A DNA stretch of 64,000 nucleotides from an uncultured Bacteroidales bacterium (GTDB taxonomy: Bacteria > Bacteroidota > Bacteroidia > Bacteroidales > Bacteroidaceae): contig CACWTU010000010.1 of the NCBI GenBank assembly GCA_902763885.1, positions 62,001 through 126,000 on the forward strand, read 5' to 3'. Below are positions 45,163-54,043 of the stretch, in pieces (position 1 is the first letter of the stretch; each line of letters begins with the position of its first letter). A model generated the notes under the pieces. It saw nothing but the letters and a program-made list of their open reading frames with translations. It was not told the DNA's origin and did no database searches. Both the position numbers and the translations under genes were made by a program.

Positions 45163-45933
45163 ATGCAACTACAGAAAACTTTTAAAGAAAGCTATATGAA
45201 GACTTTACGTGATGCAGTAAAGTCTGAAGCTGCTATTCCGTTATATACAGCAGAGTCTTTTGAAATAGATAATTCTCAGATAAAAAGACTGGCCAATGTT
45301 TATCACCCAGATGGACTTGCAGATAAACTCAATGAAATATGGGAGGATGACCTAAAATCGGCTATTGCCATTTATGAAGGCTACAAAGATATTTCTCTTA
45401 TTCTAGCTTCAAATGAAGCGTTCTGGGCCTATCTAACCCATGTGGACCTATATACATATACACAGAACAGATGGCCAAAAGTTAAGGATTCTGATTGCTC
45501 TGCAGAGTATATTCTTGACCACTGGTTTGTAGGCGATAATGGCCTATTACGTAATGCTGTAGCTTCAATGTGGTGGAGTGTTTATAATACTATTGACGCC
45601 ACAAGAGATAACCCATATGAATTAACCGAGATTCTATTTAAAAATTTTACTCTAAGGGTTGTTACTTTAGGTTCTTATCTACTCATAAGGCATAAAGAGG
45701 CTATGATTGGCATACTGTCATTCCTAAAAGATAATCCTGAAGTAACGGAAAACGCATTTGAACATCGTGGCCGTTTTATTGCCAAATATTTTAATAGACT
45801 AGGAGCCGTAAAACAACTGACATACCTTAAGCGTGACTTCTTCTATAGTATATGCAACAAGATGAAAGACAAAATATTGTCTGTCACGAAGCGCGAACAA
45901 CTCAACGACGAGAGCTTATATAATGACTTGTAA
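45163..45933 (+). CDS. DUF6339-like all-helical protein (third member of GHKL module)
   Basis: 256 residues, starting 3 bases after the previous stop. It is almost entirely alpha-helical, with 'ANVYHPDGLADKLNEIW', 'SNEAFWAYLTHVDLYTYTQNRWP', 'NAVASMWWSVYNTIDATRDNPYE' and 'LRVVTLGSYLLIRHKEAM'. The W-A-Y-L-T-H and R-W-P motifs recall the DUF6339 family that accompanies ATPases in defence islands; this is from memory and not certain. No nuclease motif is seen. Confidence 0.7.
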   Translation: MQLQKTFKESYMKTLRDAVKSEAAIPLYTAESFEIDNSQIKRLANVYHPDGLADKLNEIWEDDLKSAIAIYEGYKDISLILASNEAFWAYLTHVDLYTYTQNRWPKVKDSDCSAEYILDHWFVGDNGLLRNAVASMWWSVYNTIDATRDNPYELTEILFKNFTLRVVTLGSYLLIRHKEAMIGILSFLKDNPEVTENAFEHRGRFIAKYFNRLGAVKQLTYLKRDFFYSICNKMKDKILSVTKREQLNDESLYNDL

Positions 45934-45949
45934 TTCAAACTGAACAAAT

Positions 45950-46214
45950 ATGATTAAACGTAAAAAAAGACCTCAGAGATTGGTTGGTAGATCATATTAC
46001 TGATTCTATTCATAACATTAAAGTCGTTGGCAAACCAAATCCTGAGTTTGAGAACTGGGCTAAGAATTTCAAACGAGAAGAAGCAGCATTTCTTGTTGAT
46101 ATGGAATTTGTAGTGGATTGGGGCTATGAAGAAAGAGAATGTATCCCCGAAGAAGAAGCAAAAGAGTATGCTGGGGCTCTAATTAAACGTATTGTTGATA
46201 ATTGGTATCTGTAA
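45950..46214 (+). CDS. Small acidic protein, interrupted by a possible frameshift in an A7 run
   Basis: The strongly coding part reads 'KDLRDWLVDHITDSIHN' to 'LIKRIVDNWYL'. It has no ATG in frame, only TTG 45984. An ATG at 45950 gives MIKRKK and then loses the frame at the A7 run 45962-45968. Removing one A would give a continuous protein of about 87 residues (MIKRKKDLRDW...). Alternatives are a TTG start, slippage during expression, or a sequencing error. Function unknown; it follows the GHKL module. Confidence 0.5.
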
Positions 46215-46330
46215 ACATGATAAAAAAGTTAAACAACACCATATTAGCACCTTTATATCAACACTATCGTAATAGGTCGTCTTACATGATTACACCCAAT
46301 CTAAATTACCGTCATCCTCTACGTTTTTTA

Positions 46331-48043
46331 TTATCTAAGAATAGCTACTGTTTTGTCAATTAACCCACGACTTTTCATTTTAAGAACTTGTTTAATAAAG
46401 GGCAATGTATTGCCATCCAGTCCACCCCTCCAGATTTTGCATGGATAAATGGTTATACCTCCGTCCAAATCAATAGGCACATCCATAGCATACTTTGCCA
46501 GCAAGCGTCTATCGCCTTCAACTATACTACTTTCCTCAAAAATATGGTAAGCCCCGAATAATGTATTACGGTTATTAAAGTCTCTCTCCATTTGAACCAA
46601 ATCAGGCAAAGTTCCATAATGATGAGCATAAGCATCTACATAGTATCTTAGAACTCTATAGACTAGCTGGTTGGCAATTCCCCCTGTCCTTCCATTAAAC
46701 AAGAAATGCTGGCTAATATCAGAAATTCTTATATGAAAATATTTTAGAATCTCGAACAGCCATCTTAAGCTATTCCACACATCTGCGGGGTTAATACTTC
46801 TGGCAAAATGGACATATGTGTCTACCGCTTTAATACGAGGACGTGGAGCTGGCTGTATTTTTTGATATAATTCAAAGAAAGGAATACTCTTGCCACGCCA
46901 TGACCTTAAAAATACAGGGAATCTATTTTGCATCCATTCATCATACAAAGATGCACCCAGACCATAACACACCAGATAGCTCTGACCGGAACTCAGTTTT
47001 TCTTTAACAAGACTATAAGCATCTTTATTATAAGAAGTTGTTTTAGCTATATCAAACCTCTCAAGGAAGCGCAACATACCATATTCCGTCAAAGCTTCTT
47101 CTATTTCTCTAACACCTGGAAGATTTTTGATTATGAATTCGATAGAGTCCACATAATCATAATATGCATGGAACATCTCATGTATAAAAGTGCTAGCCAA
47201 AACTGACGCTCTATTAAAGCCTTTGTTTCTCGCAGTACAATCAATGTTGTCAATAAACAAATAAACACGGCGTGAACGACCCTTATTGCGGTTTGGCATA
47301 TAACAACCAAGCAAAGATCCGCTCCACCAGACGGCATTATTTTGATTCACCAATCTTCTTCTATAGCATTTAAGTTGTCTTAATCGCAAGTCCAACTGAA
47401 ACAACTTAGCATTATCAATTATTCCTAATGAATAATCGTCTATAGGTTCTGAAAAATAGAGGTCAATATTATTATCGCGAAGTTTATATAATTCATCCAA
47501 GGTTTTTTCAAGATTCCGTTTACTAAAATATGAATCCGGAGAACGTCTTATTTCATCAATTTTTCTTTCATAAACACTAATTTCCCTTTCAAGGTACAAT
47601 TCTCTATCCAGCTTTAGATTAAAATCTGCGACCCACTGTTCTTGAGTTTGTTCAATATCGCCACCAAACATCAAATTGCCATTATTCGTAATAGCATTAT
47701 CTGGCAAATCCTGATAATCATCGGGCCAATCAAAAGGATCTACATCATCACCTCCATCATAAATCGGAAGATGGGGCATTATTCGATCATCATACCCACC
47801 TTCCCTACGTTCTGCCTCTCTTCTTCGGCGTTCCTGTTCAATAATATCTATTATTTCTGTTTCCTCTTCTGTAAGATCATCCAAAAAGATGTTATAGTTG
47901 TTATCTCGTAAAATGATAACGTCTACTTTATTCCTTGTTTCCTTAAATGAGAAAGTGGCATTATCCAACTGGGTTTCAAACAATGCAATATCCTGAAGAA
48001 GCTTTATCTCGTCATTATTCAGGTAATGAAAATTCAAATCCAT
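46331..48043 (-). CDS. HExxH metallopeptidase-like protein (relative of the 22091 product)
   Basis: 570 residues, no signal peptide. 'VLASTFIHEMFHAYYDYVDS' near residue 280 (H-E-x-x-H) and 'EEALTEYGMLRFLERF' about 35 residues later match the corresponding 'STLAHEAMHAYFD' and 'EEPMAEFGMLLFL' of the protein at 22091-23791, so the two share a family. The N-terminal region is different: charged helices ('TEIIDIIEQERRRREAERRE') and no sigma-like part. The C-terminal 230 residues are unique ('VCYGLGASLYDEWMQNRF'). It converges on the GHKL module. Probable intracellular zinc protease; target unknown. Confidence 0.72.
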   Translation of the reverse strand: MDLNFHYLNNDEIKLLQDIALFETQLDNATFSFKETRNKVDVIILRDNNYNIFLDDLTEEETEIIDIIEQERRRREAERREGGYDDRIMPHLPIYDGGDDVDPFDWPDDYQDLPDNAITNNGNLMFGGDIEQTQEQWVADFNLKLDRELYLEREISVYERKIDEIRRSPDSYFSKRNLEKTLDELYKLRDNNIDLYFSEPIDDYSLGIIDNAKLFQLDLRLRQLKCYRRRLVNQNNAVWWSGSLLGCYMPNRNKGRSRRVYLFIDNIDCTARNKGFNRASVLASTFIHEMFHAYYDYVDSIEFIIKNLPGVREIEEALTEYGMLRFLERFDIAKTTSYNKDAYSLVKEKLSSGQSYLVCYGLGASLYDEWMQNRFPVFLRSWRGKSIPFFELYQKIQPAPRPRIKAVDTYVHFARSINPADVWNSLRWLFEILKYFHIRISDISQHFLFNGRTGGIANQLVYRVLRYYVDAYAHHYGTLPDLVQMERDFNNRNTLFGAYHIFEESSIVEGDRRLLAKYAMDVPIDLDGGITIYPCKIWRGGLDGNTLPFIKQVLKMKSRGLIDKTVAILR

Positions 48044-48085
48044 ATATTTTCGTTTAGGTTAGTGTCAAAATCATTATGAGACAGA

Positions 48086-48093
48086 CAAATATA
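48086..48093 (-). promoter_or_regulatory. Bacteroidetes -7 box (TATATTTG) for the HExxH gene
   Basis: TATATTTG on the minus strand, 42 bases upstream of the start at 48043. No clear -33 element. Confidence 0.45.
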
Positions 48094-48129
48094 ATACTTT
48101 ATTCTTGACATGAGTTGTATACTTCCTCA

Positions 48130-48381
48130 CTAATGGTCATTACCATAAACCTGGTCATAATCATACTCCTCGTAACGCTCGGCTATCTTATGAAGCCGAT
48201 GAGCAAAACGGTTGTCTGATACGTATATGTCCAGGTGACGGCGAGCGTAGTTATCTATAAGCTCCTCTAGAGTGAGGTGTTTGAAAGTGTTGTCAATAAT
48301 ATCGGCCACCACCTTGCTTTTCTGCGATGATGCTATGCCATATCCTATGGCACCGGCAATAAGATCTTCTAGCAATCCCAT
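48130..48381 (-). CDS. Small hypothetical protein, last gene of AAA+/ClpX operon
   Basis: 83 residues. It opens 'LLEDLIAGAIGYGIASSQK', a short glycine-zipper-like hydrophobic stretch that could insert into a membrane, then becomes charged and helical ('RLHKIAERYEEYDYDQVYG'). It starts 5 bases after the preceding small membrane protein, so both are co-transcribed. No family recognised. Confidence 0.6.
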   Translation of the reverse strand: MGLLEDLIAGAIGYGIASSQKSKVVADIIDNTFKHLTLEELIDNYARRHLDIYVSDNRFAHRLHKIAERYEEYDYDQVYGNDH

Positions 48382-48386
48382 AGTTG

Positions 48387-48593
48387 TCAGTCTTTAAAAA
48401 TCAATACTACAAAGAAGATAAATAAGCCTATGAAGGCAAATGACCCTAAAGCCCAGGGGTCAATCTCGCCGCCAATGCAAATGCCCAGTTCAACAAACAC
48501 ATGAGTAATCAACTGCATCAGCAGCTTGAAAAGTGGTATCAGAAGCAATAGCAGCAATACCACTATTACGGTTTTTAAAAGGAACTTTATCAT
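48387..48593 (-). CDS. Small two-helix membrane protein
   Basis: 68 residues: a very hydrophobic helix at about 4-25 (VVLLLLLLIPLF) and a second at about 46-66 (FAFIGLFIFFVVLIF), with an amphipathic linker. Its start overlaps the preceding gene's stop by 4 bases (ATGA), so it is translationally coupled to the 227-residue protein. Small two-helix proteins in defence operons are often pore-forming effectors; that role here is only inferred. Confidence 0.65.
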   Translation of the reverse strand: MIKFLLKTVIVVLLLLLLIPLFKLLMQLITHVFVELGICIGGEIDPWALGSFAFIGLFIFFVVLIFKD

Positions 48594-49273
48594 GACTCTT
48601 GTTTGTTTAAGAATCCTTTCAGATAATTATCGGCAGTCTGATTGATGAAGTCATTAATCAGATTATGCTTTACGACATTAGCCAGTCTTTCAACAATCCA
48701 GTTCTTGAATGGCGACAGCATTTTCCTGATGGTTTCATCATCATTGCCGTTAGGCTTGAACACAAAGATCCTGTACTGCCAATGAAAACTGGTGTCAATC
48801 CGGTCCCAAGAGTCACCAAAATCCTGGTAGCAGAAACCGGCTTTCATCTCAATCTTTTCTTTTGAGACTATGATGGCATAGTCAGGACCGCCAACACTAT
48901 TATAACCCACCCCATCGGGTTTCATATCCTCCAGACCCGGGTTTGTACCCTCAAGTCTGTCTTCTCGCAATTCATGATCGCCCCAGGATGAACTCCCCAG
49001 ACGCAGTGTACCGTCTGTTGCGAGGTTCTTTATCAGTTCCACCAGCTGGTAAGCCCGACCTACATTCAAACGGTCATAACGTTTGGCCATTTCGGGGCTT
49101 CCCAACTTTGAATATACCCTAAGAATATCCAATGAGCCATCGTTAATCAGTTTATCAACTCTGCCGGATATTGCCTTTTTGATGGCGTTCACGAATGCCT
49201 CAAAATCTTTCTCCGGGTCATTTGAACGCTCCGGAGTGTTGTCAATGTAAATGTACCTGTTACCCATAATCAT
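48590..49273 (-). CDS. Unknown protein of AAA+ operon
   Basis: 227 residues. The N-terminal helical half ('DFEAFVNAIKKAISGRVDKL') is followed by a central acidic patch ('ELREDRLEGTNPGLEDMKPDG') and a mixed C-terminal part with aromatic residues ('MKAGFCYQDFGDSWDRID', 'FHWQYRIFVFKP'). An alternative ATG lies at 49267. No motif recognised. Starts 6 bases after the AAA+ gene and is coupled to the small membrane protein. Confidence 0.65.
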   Translation of the reverse strand: MIMGNRYIYIDNTPERSNDPEKDFEAFVNAIKKAISGRVDKLINDGSLDILRVYSKLGSPEMAKRYDRLNVGRAYQLVELIKNLATDGTLRLGSSSWGDHELREDRLEGTNPGLEDMKPDGVGYNSVGGPDYAIIVSKEKIEMKAGFCYQDFGDSWDRIDTSFHWQYRIFVFKPNGNDDETIRKMLSPFKNWIVERLANVVKHNLINDFINQTADNYLKGFLNKQES

Positions 49274-49279
49274 TGTTTT

Positions 49280-50977
49280 TTAATTGAATCCTATTCTGTT
49301 TTCTGAGAGAGAATGCTTGTTGTAGGAGTTAATCTCTTTCTCGCATCTGCTCTTTATTGTGTCAAGTGTTGTATGCTCAACGCCATGTATTATGTTGTAT
49401 ATCTCCATTTTACGGACCACGTTCTCTATCTGTCCGCCGGAAAGACGGTAATTTCCGGCCAGCACTGAAAGATCATTGTTTGACAGCTCCGGTCTGAGCG
49501 AATGCCATATCTCCCTGCGGGTTGATTCATCCGGGTTATGAAACTCTATCTTATAGAGAAATCTGCGATCAAACGCTTCATCCATTTTCTGGGGCATATT
49601 GGTGGTGCAGATGCATATACCATTCAGGTTTTCCAGCTCCTCAAGCATGATTGCCTGACATGCATTGTTGAGCTGGTCTGTGGAATCAATGACATCAACC
49701 CTTTTACCCAAAAGTCCGTCACACTCATTAAGCAGCAGAATCGGGATAACCTCCAGTTTCTCCGTCATATCCCTGTATACGGCAAATATCTTCCTAATAG
49801 CTTTCTCGCTCTCACCCACACATCTGTTCCTGAGCTCGCTGAAATCAGCTTTAACGATAGGACGGCCGCTGGTTCTGGCCAGCTGGTTAACGAACTCGGT
49901 TTTGCCCGTACCGGGCGCACCGTATAACAAACAATTGAATCCGGTCCTCATTCCTTTTTTACGCATGCGCCCTATCACCTCATTGAACTTATCGGTACTG
50001 AAAAGCATACGGAGCTCATCAAGACTTTCACACTCGGACCGATTAAAGAAAAGCTGTTTCTCCCGAATGGTTTCATTATGGATTAAGACACATGTGCCGT
50101 CAGCAATGACGGCCTGTCCTGAGCCGGTCTGGTCAAATGCATCAGCGTGAGCATCTACGTCATCATCTCCCTTGGAATGATTCCGGAAACTGAGAAGTTC
50201 AACATACTCCTCTTTTAATTTCAGAAAACCAACTCCCCTGGTGTATTCTATATAACCCTTGACTTCCAGATCATTCAGGATGGCAACGGTCTTTGATACG
50301 TTCTCGTCACTCTCTGTATCAAACAGCATTTTGCAGACTTCAATGTCAGTCAGACTGTCATCCGTGCTATTCAATACGAGAAACATATACAACACGACCG
50401 ACAGTTCAGACCAGCTTTTATACGGATCGCCCCAGATGGTATACAGCTTATCTGTCAGGTATGAATCATGGTACATATCCAGATAAGAGATTACGGTCTG
50501 CTTAAGGCCGGCTGCATCGGTGGTACCATGTTCCAGAGCGCTGAATTTGGACTCCAGGCTGCAGATCATGTCATCATAAACCTTACGGGCATCCATCCTG
50601 CACTCATAAGGCAGATTGTCAATCCATCTCTCCATAGCCTCTGGAGCTATCTTGAAATTGGCATCTATTATAATTGATCTACTCTGTATTATAAGGCCAC
50701 GGTTTACCAGATAAATGAAATCATCTTTCCTGGCCAACAAGTCCGATAAAAGGCATCCCGTGTGATAACATATTGATTTCAGGTCTGAAACAGGTGACAT
50801 AACAATAATTGACAGCAATGTAGCCTGAACAGGCGTTACGTCAAACGCCATAGACAAACTGCACAGCTCGCCATAAACGCCACTCTTGGATGAGAAAAAG
50901 CCTTCGGACAGCTCAGAATGAAGCGATTCCTTATATATGGCCGTCATCCAATCCATTATTGAGTTATTTCCAGACAT
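49280..50977 (-). CDS. AAA+ ATPase with long helical N-terminal domain
   Basis: 565 residues from ATG 50977; an upstream extension to 51091 would overlap the neighbouring gene. The first about 330 residues form a winged-helix/helical region ('DIEVCKMLFDTESDENV', 'LNDLEVKGYIEYTRGVGFL') that may read a substrate or DNA. The AAA+ module has Walker A 'LLYGAPGTGKTEFV', Walker B 'IPILLLNECDGLLG' (N-E-C-D rather than D-E-x-D) and the sensor/Arg region 'TTNMPQKMDEAFDRRF'. This is closest to FtsH/proteasomal-type classic AAA ATPases. It is the central gene of an operon with a ClpX-like unfoldase; perhaps a remodelling machine or defence sensor. Confidence 0.8.
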   Translation of the reverse strand: MSGNNSIMDWMTAIYKESLHSELSEGFFSSKSGVYGELCSLSMAFDVTPVQATLLSIIVMSPVSDLKSICYHTGCLLSDLLARKDDFIYLVNRGLIIQSRSIIIDANFKIAPEAMERWIDNLPYECRMDARKVYDDMICSLESKFSALEHGTTDAAGLKQTVISYLDMYHDSYLTDKLYTIWGDPYKSWSELSVVLYMFLVLNSTDDSLTDIEVCKMLFDTESDENVSKTVAILNDLEVKGYIEYTRGVGFLKLKEEYVELLSFRNHSKGDDDVDAHADAFDQTGSGQAVIADGTCVLIHNETIREKQLFFNRSECESLDELRMLFSTDKFNEVIGRMRKKGMRTGFNCLLYGAPGTGKTEFVNQLARTSGRPIVKADFSELRNRCVGESEKAIRKIFAVYRDMTEKLEVIPILLLNECDGLLGKRVDVIDSTDQLNNACQAIMLEELENLNGICICTTNMPQKMDEAFDRRFLYKIEFHNPDESTRREIWHSLRPELSNNDLSVLAGNYRLSGGQIENVVRKMEIYNIIHGVEHTTLDTIKSRCEKEINSYNKHSLSENRIGFN

Positions 50978-50990
50978 AACAGCGCCAGCT

Positions 50991-51542
50991 TTAGTTCTTA
51001 TCTGAAAACACAGGACGTACGTTGAATCCGTGCGAGCGGAGATTGTATGCCACTCTCTGGCCACCCTCCTCAAATTCCATGCAATGCGCAAAGCAATCCA
51101 TATCAGACACTATTGAACGCGTCCAGTAATTGCCCCGCAGGCCATCTTTGTAGATTTTATTGTCAACTGCGCACTCGCCTGCCGGAAAGAATAGAAAACT
51201 GTTCCTGTCATATTCAGGACGCGTTACCAGCAAACCATTCTTGCCCTCGCAGACGGCCCACTCACATTTGCAAAGAGATAACAGCTCCTCAAACTGCTCT
51301 TTTGTAGGGGTAATCCAACGCCCGCCCCAAAGCAGGTTTACCGGATCCTTTATCCGCGCCTTGAGTTCCTGAGCGGTGCTGTAGTTGTAGCACTGCTTGA
51401 CTTCTTTCTCACACCAGGCCAAATAGCTGCCCGCATCTGTAGCACTCTGAGCACCTATGTTTACAAATGCCCATTTGACTGACAACCCCAAGTCAACATA
51501 CTCGTGGCTATTCTCATATTTAGGTACTCTTCTAAATTCCAT
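50991..51542 (-). CDS. FISUMP/C-type-lectin-like protein without signal peptide
   Basis: 183 residues. 'EYVDLGLSVKWAFVNIGAQ', 'WGGRWITPTKEQFEELL', 'NSFLFFPAGE', 'GLRGNYWTRSIV' and 'FNVRPVF' are signatures of the Bacteroidetes FISUMP/DUF1566 fold, related to the C-type lectin and formylglycine-enzyme folds. Members are usually lipoproteins, but this one starts directly without a signal, so it should be cytoplasmic. Such folds can be variable receptors; the gene lies between ClpX-like and AAA+ genes (gaps 18 and 13 bases), implying a functional partner of the ATPases. Confidence 0.78.
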   Translation of the reverse strand: MEFRRVPKYENSHEYVDLGLSVKWAFVNIGAQSATDAGSYLAWCEKEVKQCYNYSTAQELKARIKDPVNLLWGGRWITPTKEQFEELLSLCKCEWAVCEGKNGLLVTRPEYDRNSFLFFPAGECAVDNKIYKDGLRGNYWTRSIVSDMDCFAHCMEFEEGGQRVAYNLRSHGFNVRPVFSDKN

Positions 51543-51560
51543 ATTTGTGTGGATTTAGTA

Positions 51561-52652
51561 TTAAACAACCTGTTGGTACTGACGCGTTTTTGCGTATACC
51601 ATCTCTTGAGTTATCACAATTTCGGTAAGCCTGCCCCTGTTCTTATCACGACAGGACGGAACGTCAAACATGATATCAAGCAAAACTTTCTCTATGACTG
51701 AACGGAGTGCACGGGCACCTGTACCTATCTCAAGTGCCAGTGTGGCAATCGCTTCAAGAGCACCGTCAGTAAACTTGAGGTCAGCGCCATCCATTGCCAT
51801 CATCCTACGGTACTGGCGGGTTATGGCATCATCCGGCTCAGTAAGAATCCTTACCAGGTCATCCTTGCTGAGCGGTTCAACATTGGTTATGACCGGGAAT
51901 CGGCCAATAAACTCCGGTATCATACCATAGCGGGTAAGATCTTCGGGGAGAATACGGTCAAGTACAGTTGATTCTGTCTCTTCCTTTTTCTGTCCTGAAC
52001 CATTGAAACCTATAGCGCCTTTGGATTGTCCGGTACGCTTGCGTATTATCTCCTCAAGGCCAACAAATGCACCGCTTGCTATGAACAGAATGTTGGTGGT
52101 ATCAACATATACAAGACTGGCCTCCGGATGTTTGCGGCCACCTTGGGGTTGCACACCAACCACATCACCCTCAACAATCTTGAGCAGGGACTGCTGTACA
52201 CACTCTCCGCTCACATCCCTTGTTATAGAAGCTCCTGCATAAGCTTTGCGCAGCTTGTCACACTCGTCTAGCATTACTATGCCCCTCTGTGCTGCCTCAA
52301 CATCATAGTTGCAACTACGCAACAGTCCGGCCAGACAATCCTCAACATCACTCCCCACATAGCCCGAAGCCGTGATTTTTGTACAGTCCTGCACATAGAA
52401 AGGTACATTGAGCATACGCGCAATGGTGTTGATGAGATATGTCTTGCCACATCCAGTATTGCCCATGAGAATTACATTTGATTTGCCGTTCTGCCACTGC
52501 TTGGCATCAGGAGCGGCAGACAACTGCAAGCGGCGGTAATGGTTATATACCGCTACGGAAAGAGTCTTTTTTGCCTCTTCCTGACCTATCACGAAGCGGT
52601 TCAGGTGCTCCATGATCTTTGCGGGACTGGGTATAACAGTGCTTTTATCCAT
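51561..52652 (-). CDS. clpX-like: ClpX-like unfoldase lacking the N-terminal zinc domain
   Basis: 363 residues from ATG 52652 (a GTG lies 6 bases upstream). It aligns with ClpX from 'IMEHLNRFVIGQEEAKKTL' on: Walker A 'LMGNTGCGKTYLI', pore loop 'ASGYVGSDVED', Walker B 'GIVMLDECDK', the IGF ClpP-docking loop in 'GAIGFNGSG', Arg-finger region 'FIGRFPV' and sensor-2 'TGARALRSVIE'. The standard chain is about 410-420 residues; the missing part is the C4 zinc-binding adaptor domain. So it can probably still dock ClpP but must select substrates differently. It is the first gene of a six-gene minus-strand operon. The housekeeping clpX is expected elsewhere. Confidence 0.9.
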   Translation of the reverse strand: MDKSTVIPSPAKIMEHLNRFVIGQEEAKKTLSVAVYNHYRRLQLSAAPDAKQWQNGKSNVILMGNTGCGKTYLINTIARMLNVPFYVQDCTKITASGYVGSDVEDCLAGLLRSCNYDVEAAQRGIVMLDECDKLRKAYAGASITRDVSGECVQQSLLKIVEGDVVGVQPQGGRKHPEASLVYVDTTNILFIASGAFVGLEEIIRKRTGQSKGAIGFNGSGQKKEETESTVLDRILPEDLTRYGMIPEFIGRFPVITNVEPLSKDDLVRILTEPDDAITRQYRRMMAMDGADLKFTDGALEAIATLALEIGTGARALRSVIEKVLLDIMFDVPSCRDKNRGRLTEIVITQEMVYAKTRQYQQVV

Positions 52653-52678
52653 TTTCACACTTCCATTGATTGTAGTCC

Positions 52679-52707
52679 CCCGGCAAGCGCGCTATGTGCT
52701 TGCCGGG
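52679..52707. terminator. Hairpin with 10-bp GC-rich stem between DUF2130 and ClpX-like genes
   Basis: CCCGGCAAGC (52679-52688) pairs with GCTTGCCGGG (52698-52707) around a 9-base loop. On the plus strand it is followed by TTTC only, and on the minus strand by GGACTAC, so a terminator or an operator is possible. Confidence 0.5.
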
Positions 52708-52750
52708 TTTCTACGAGAGTCAAACAACAAACTGGTATTTAGAAAATGGG

Positions 52751-54004
52751 TTACTCTTTTTTCTCTTCCTGGCCATCTGTAAGCATTGCCTTCATAGTTG
52801 GGTTGTTGTAGGTCAGCTTACGGATAGTAAGGTCTTCAGTATCCTGATTAGCCAGACGCAGATTATTCTCAGAGCCCAAAAGACTCTCCTTCACTTTCTG
52901 AAGTCTGGCTATGGAGTCATCTATACTCTTGATGGCATCGCCGAATTTCTTTGAGGCAATCTCATAATGACGGCCAAACTTGGTCTTGAAGGCCTCTATC
53001 TTGTTCTCAAAGTTGGTGATGTCCAGGCTCTGGCTACGGGCTATCTCAAGCTCTTTCTTTACGGCAACAGTCTTTCGGGCGGCATTGACCAGCAATGTTA
53101 TGATGGCCTTGAAGAACTGAGGCCTGATTACATACATCTTGGGATAACGGTATGACACATCTACAATACCACCGTTATAAAGTTCGCTGTCCTGCTCCAA
53201 AAGGGATACAAGGATGGCATACTCACAACCCTTTGCGTTGCGGTCGGCATCAAGCTTCTTGAAGAAGTCCTCATTTTTGTGCTTTGTAGAGGTTTCGTCC
53301 ATCTCATTCTTCATCTCGAACATGACGGAGATGTACTCAGTACCATCTTCATAATCACGGAAGATGAAGTCACCCTTGGATCCGCCGGATGCATCATTAT
53401 CCTTCTCAAAGTATGCGTTGGGGAACAGGGGACGCATCTCAGCATTATAGATGGTACTACAATGAGACTCAAGTGACTCGCCGACCATCTTTGTAGAAAG
53501 GCGGGTTTTCATGTCCTTGTAAAGTGCGACCAACTGATTGGCCTCACTGAGCTTGTTCTCATAGCTCTCGCGGATGGACTTTATCTCGAGCTCCGAGTTG
53601 GACTTGGCCAGACGGGCATCGTTCTGGAGCTGGGATATCTCCTTCTCCTTGGCAAGGATTTTCTCATCCTTGAGCTTGATAGTGGCATCAAATTTCTTCT
53701 GCTCCTCAATAATAGCAAGCTGGCGCTCATTGTCATAGTTACGGATAGTTGACTTGAGGCGTTCAATCTCAACGTCCCTATCCTTAATCTCTTTTAGCTT
53801 GCTTTCAAGCCTAGCGTTAAAAGACTGCTCAGACTTGGCAGCAGCAAGCTCCTGCTCAAGTGCTTTTGCCTTCTCATACTCAGTCATGCGGCGCTTAACC
53901 TCTGACTCTACTTCTGTTTTTTTTACCTGGTTGAGAATGGATGCATACTCGGCATCATCAACCTTAATTTCGTGTCCGCAGTTGGGGCAGATTAAACTTT
54001 TCAT
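52751..54004 (-). CDS. DUF2130 protein (coiled-coil + PD-(D/E)XK-like nuclease)
   Basis: 417 residues from ATG 54004. A zinc-ribbon-like start 'LICPNCGHEIKV' is followed by a long coiled coil (about residues 20-160). The nuclease-like core contains 'GGSKGDFIFRD' and 'ISVMFEMKNE' (D ... E-x-K) near 225-250, then 'CEYAILVSLLEQDSELY' and 'IRPQFFKAIITLL'. DUF2130 proteins resemble RmuC in layout and are scattered across bacteria, often in mobile or defence regions. The substrate is unknown. It lies upstream of the ClpX-like operon, separated by a hairpin. Confidence 0.83.
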   Translation of the reverse strand: MKSLICPNCGHEIKVDDAEYASILNQVKKTEVESEVKRRMTEYEKAKALEQELAAAKSEQSFNARLESKLKEIKDRDVEIERLKSTIRNYDNERQLAIIEEQKKFDATIKLKDEKILAKEKEISQLQNDARLAKSNSELEIKSIRESYENKLSEANQLVALYKDMKTRLSTKMVGESLESHCSTIYNAEMRPLFPNAYFEKDNDASGGSKGDFIFRDYEDGTEYISVMFEMKNEMDETSTKHKNEDFFKKLDADRNAKGCEYAILVSLLEQDSELYNGGIVDVSYRYPKMYVIRPQFFKAIITLLVNAARKTVAVKKELEIARSQSLDITNFENKIEAFKTKFGRHYEIASKKFGDAIKSIDDSIARLQKVKESLLGSENNLRLANQDTEDLTIRKLTYNNPTMKAMLTDGQEEKKE

Positions 54005-54043
54005 ATACCTTATGTTTTGAATTAATAAATTAGTTAACAAAAA

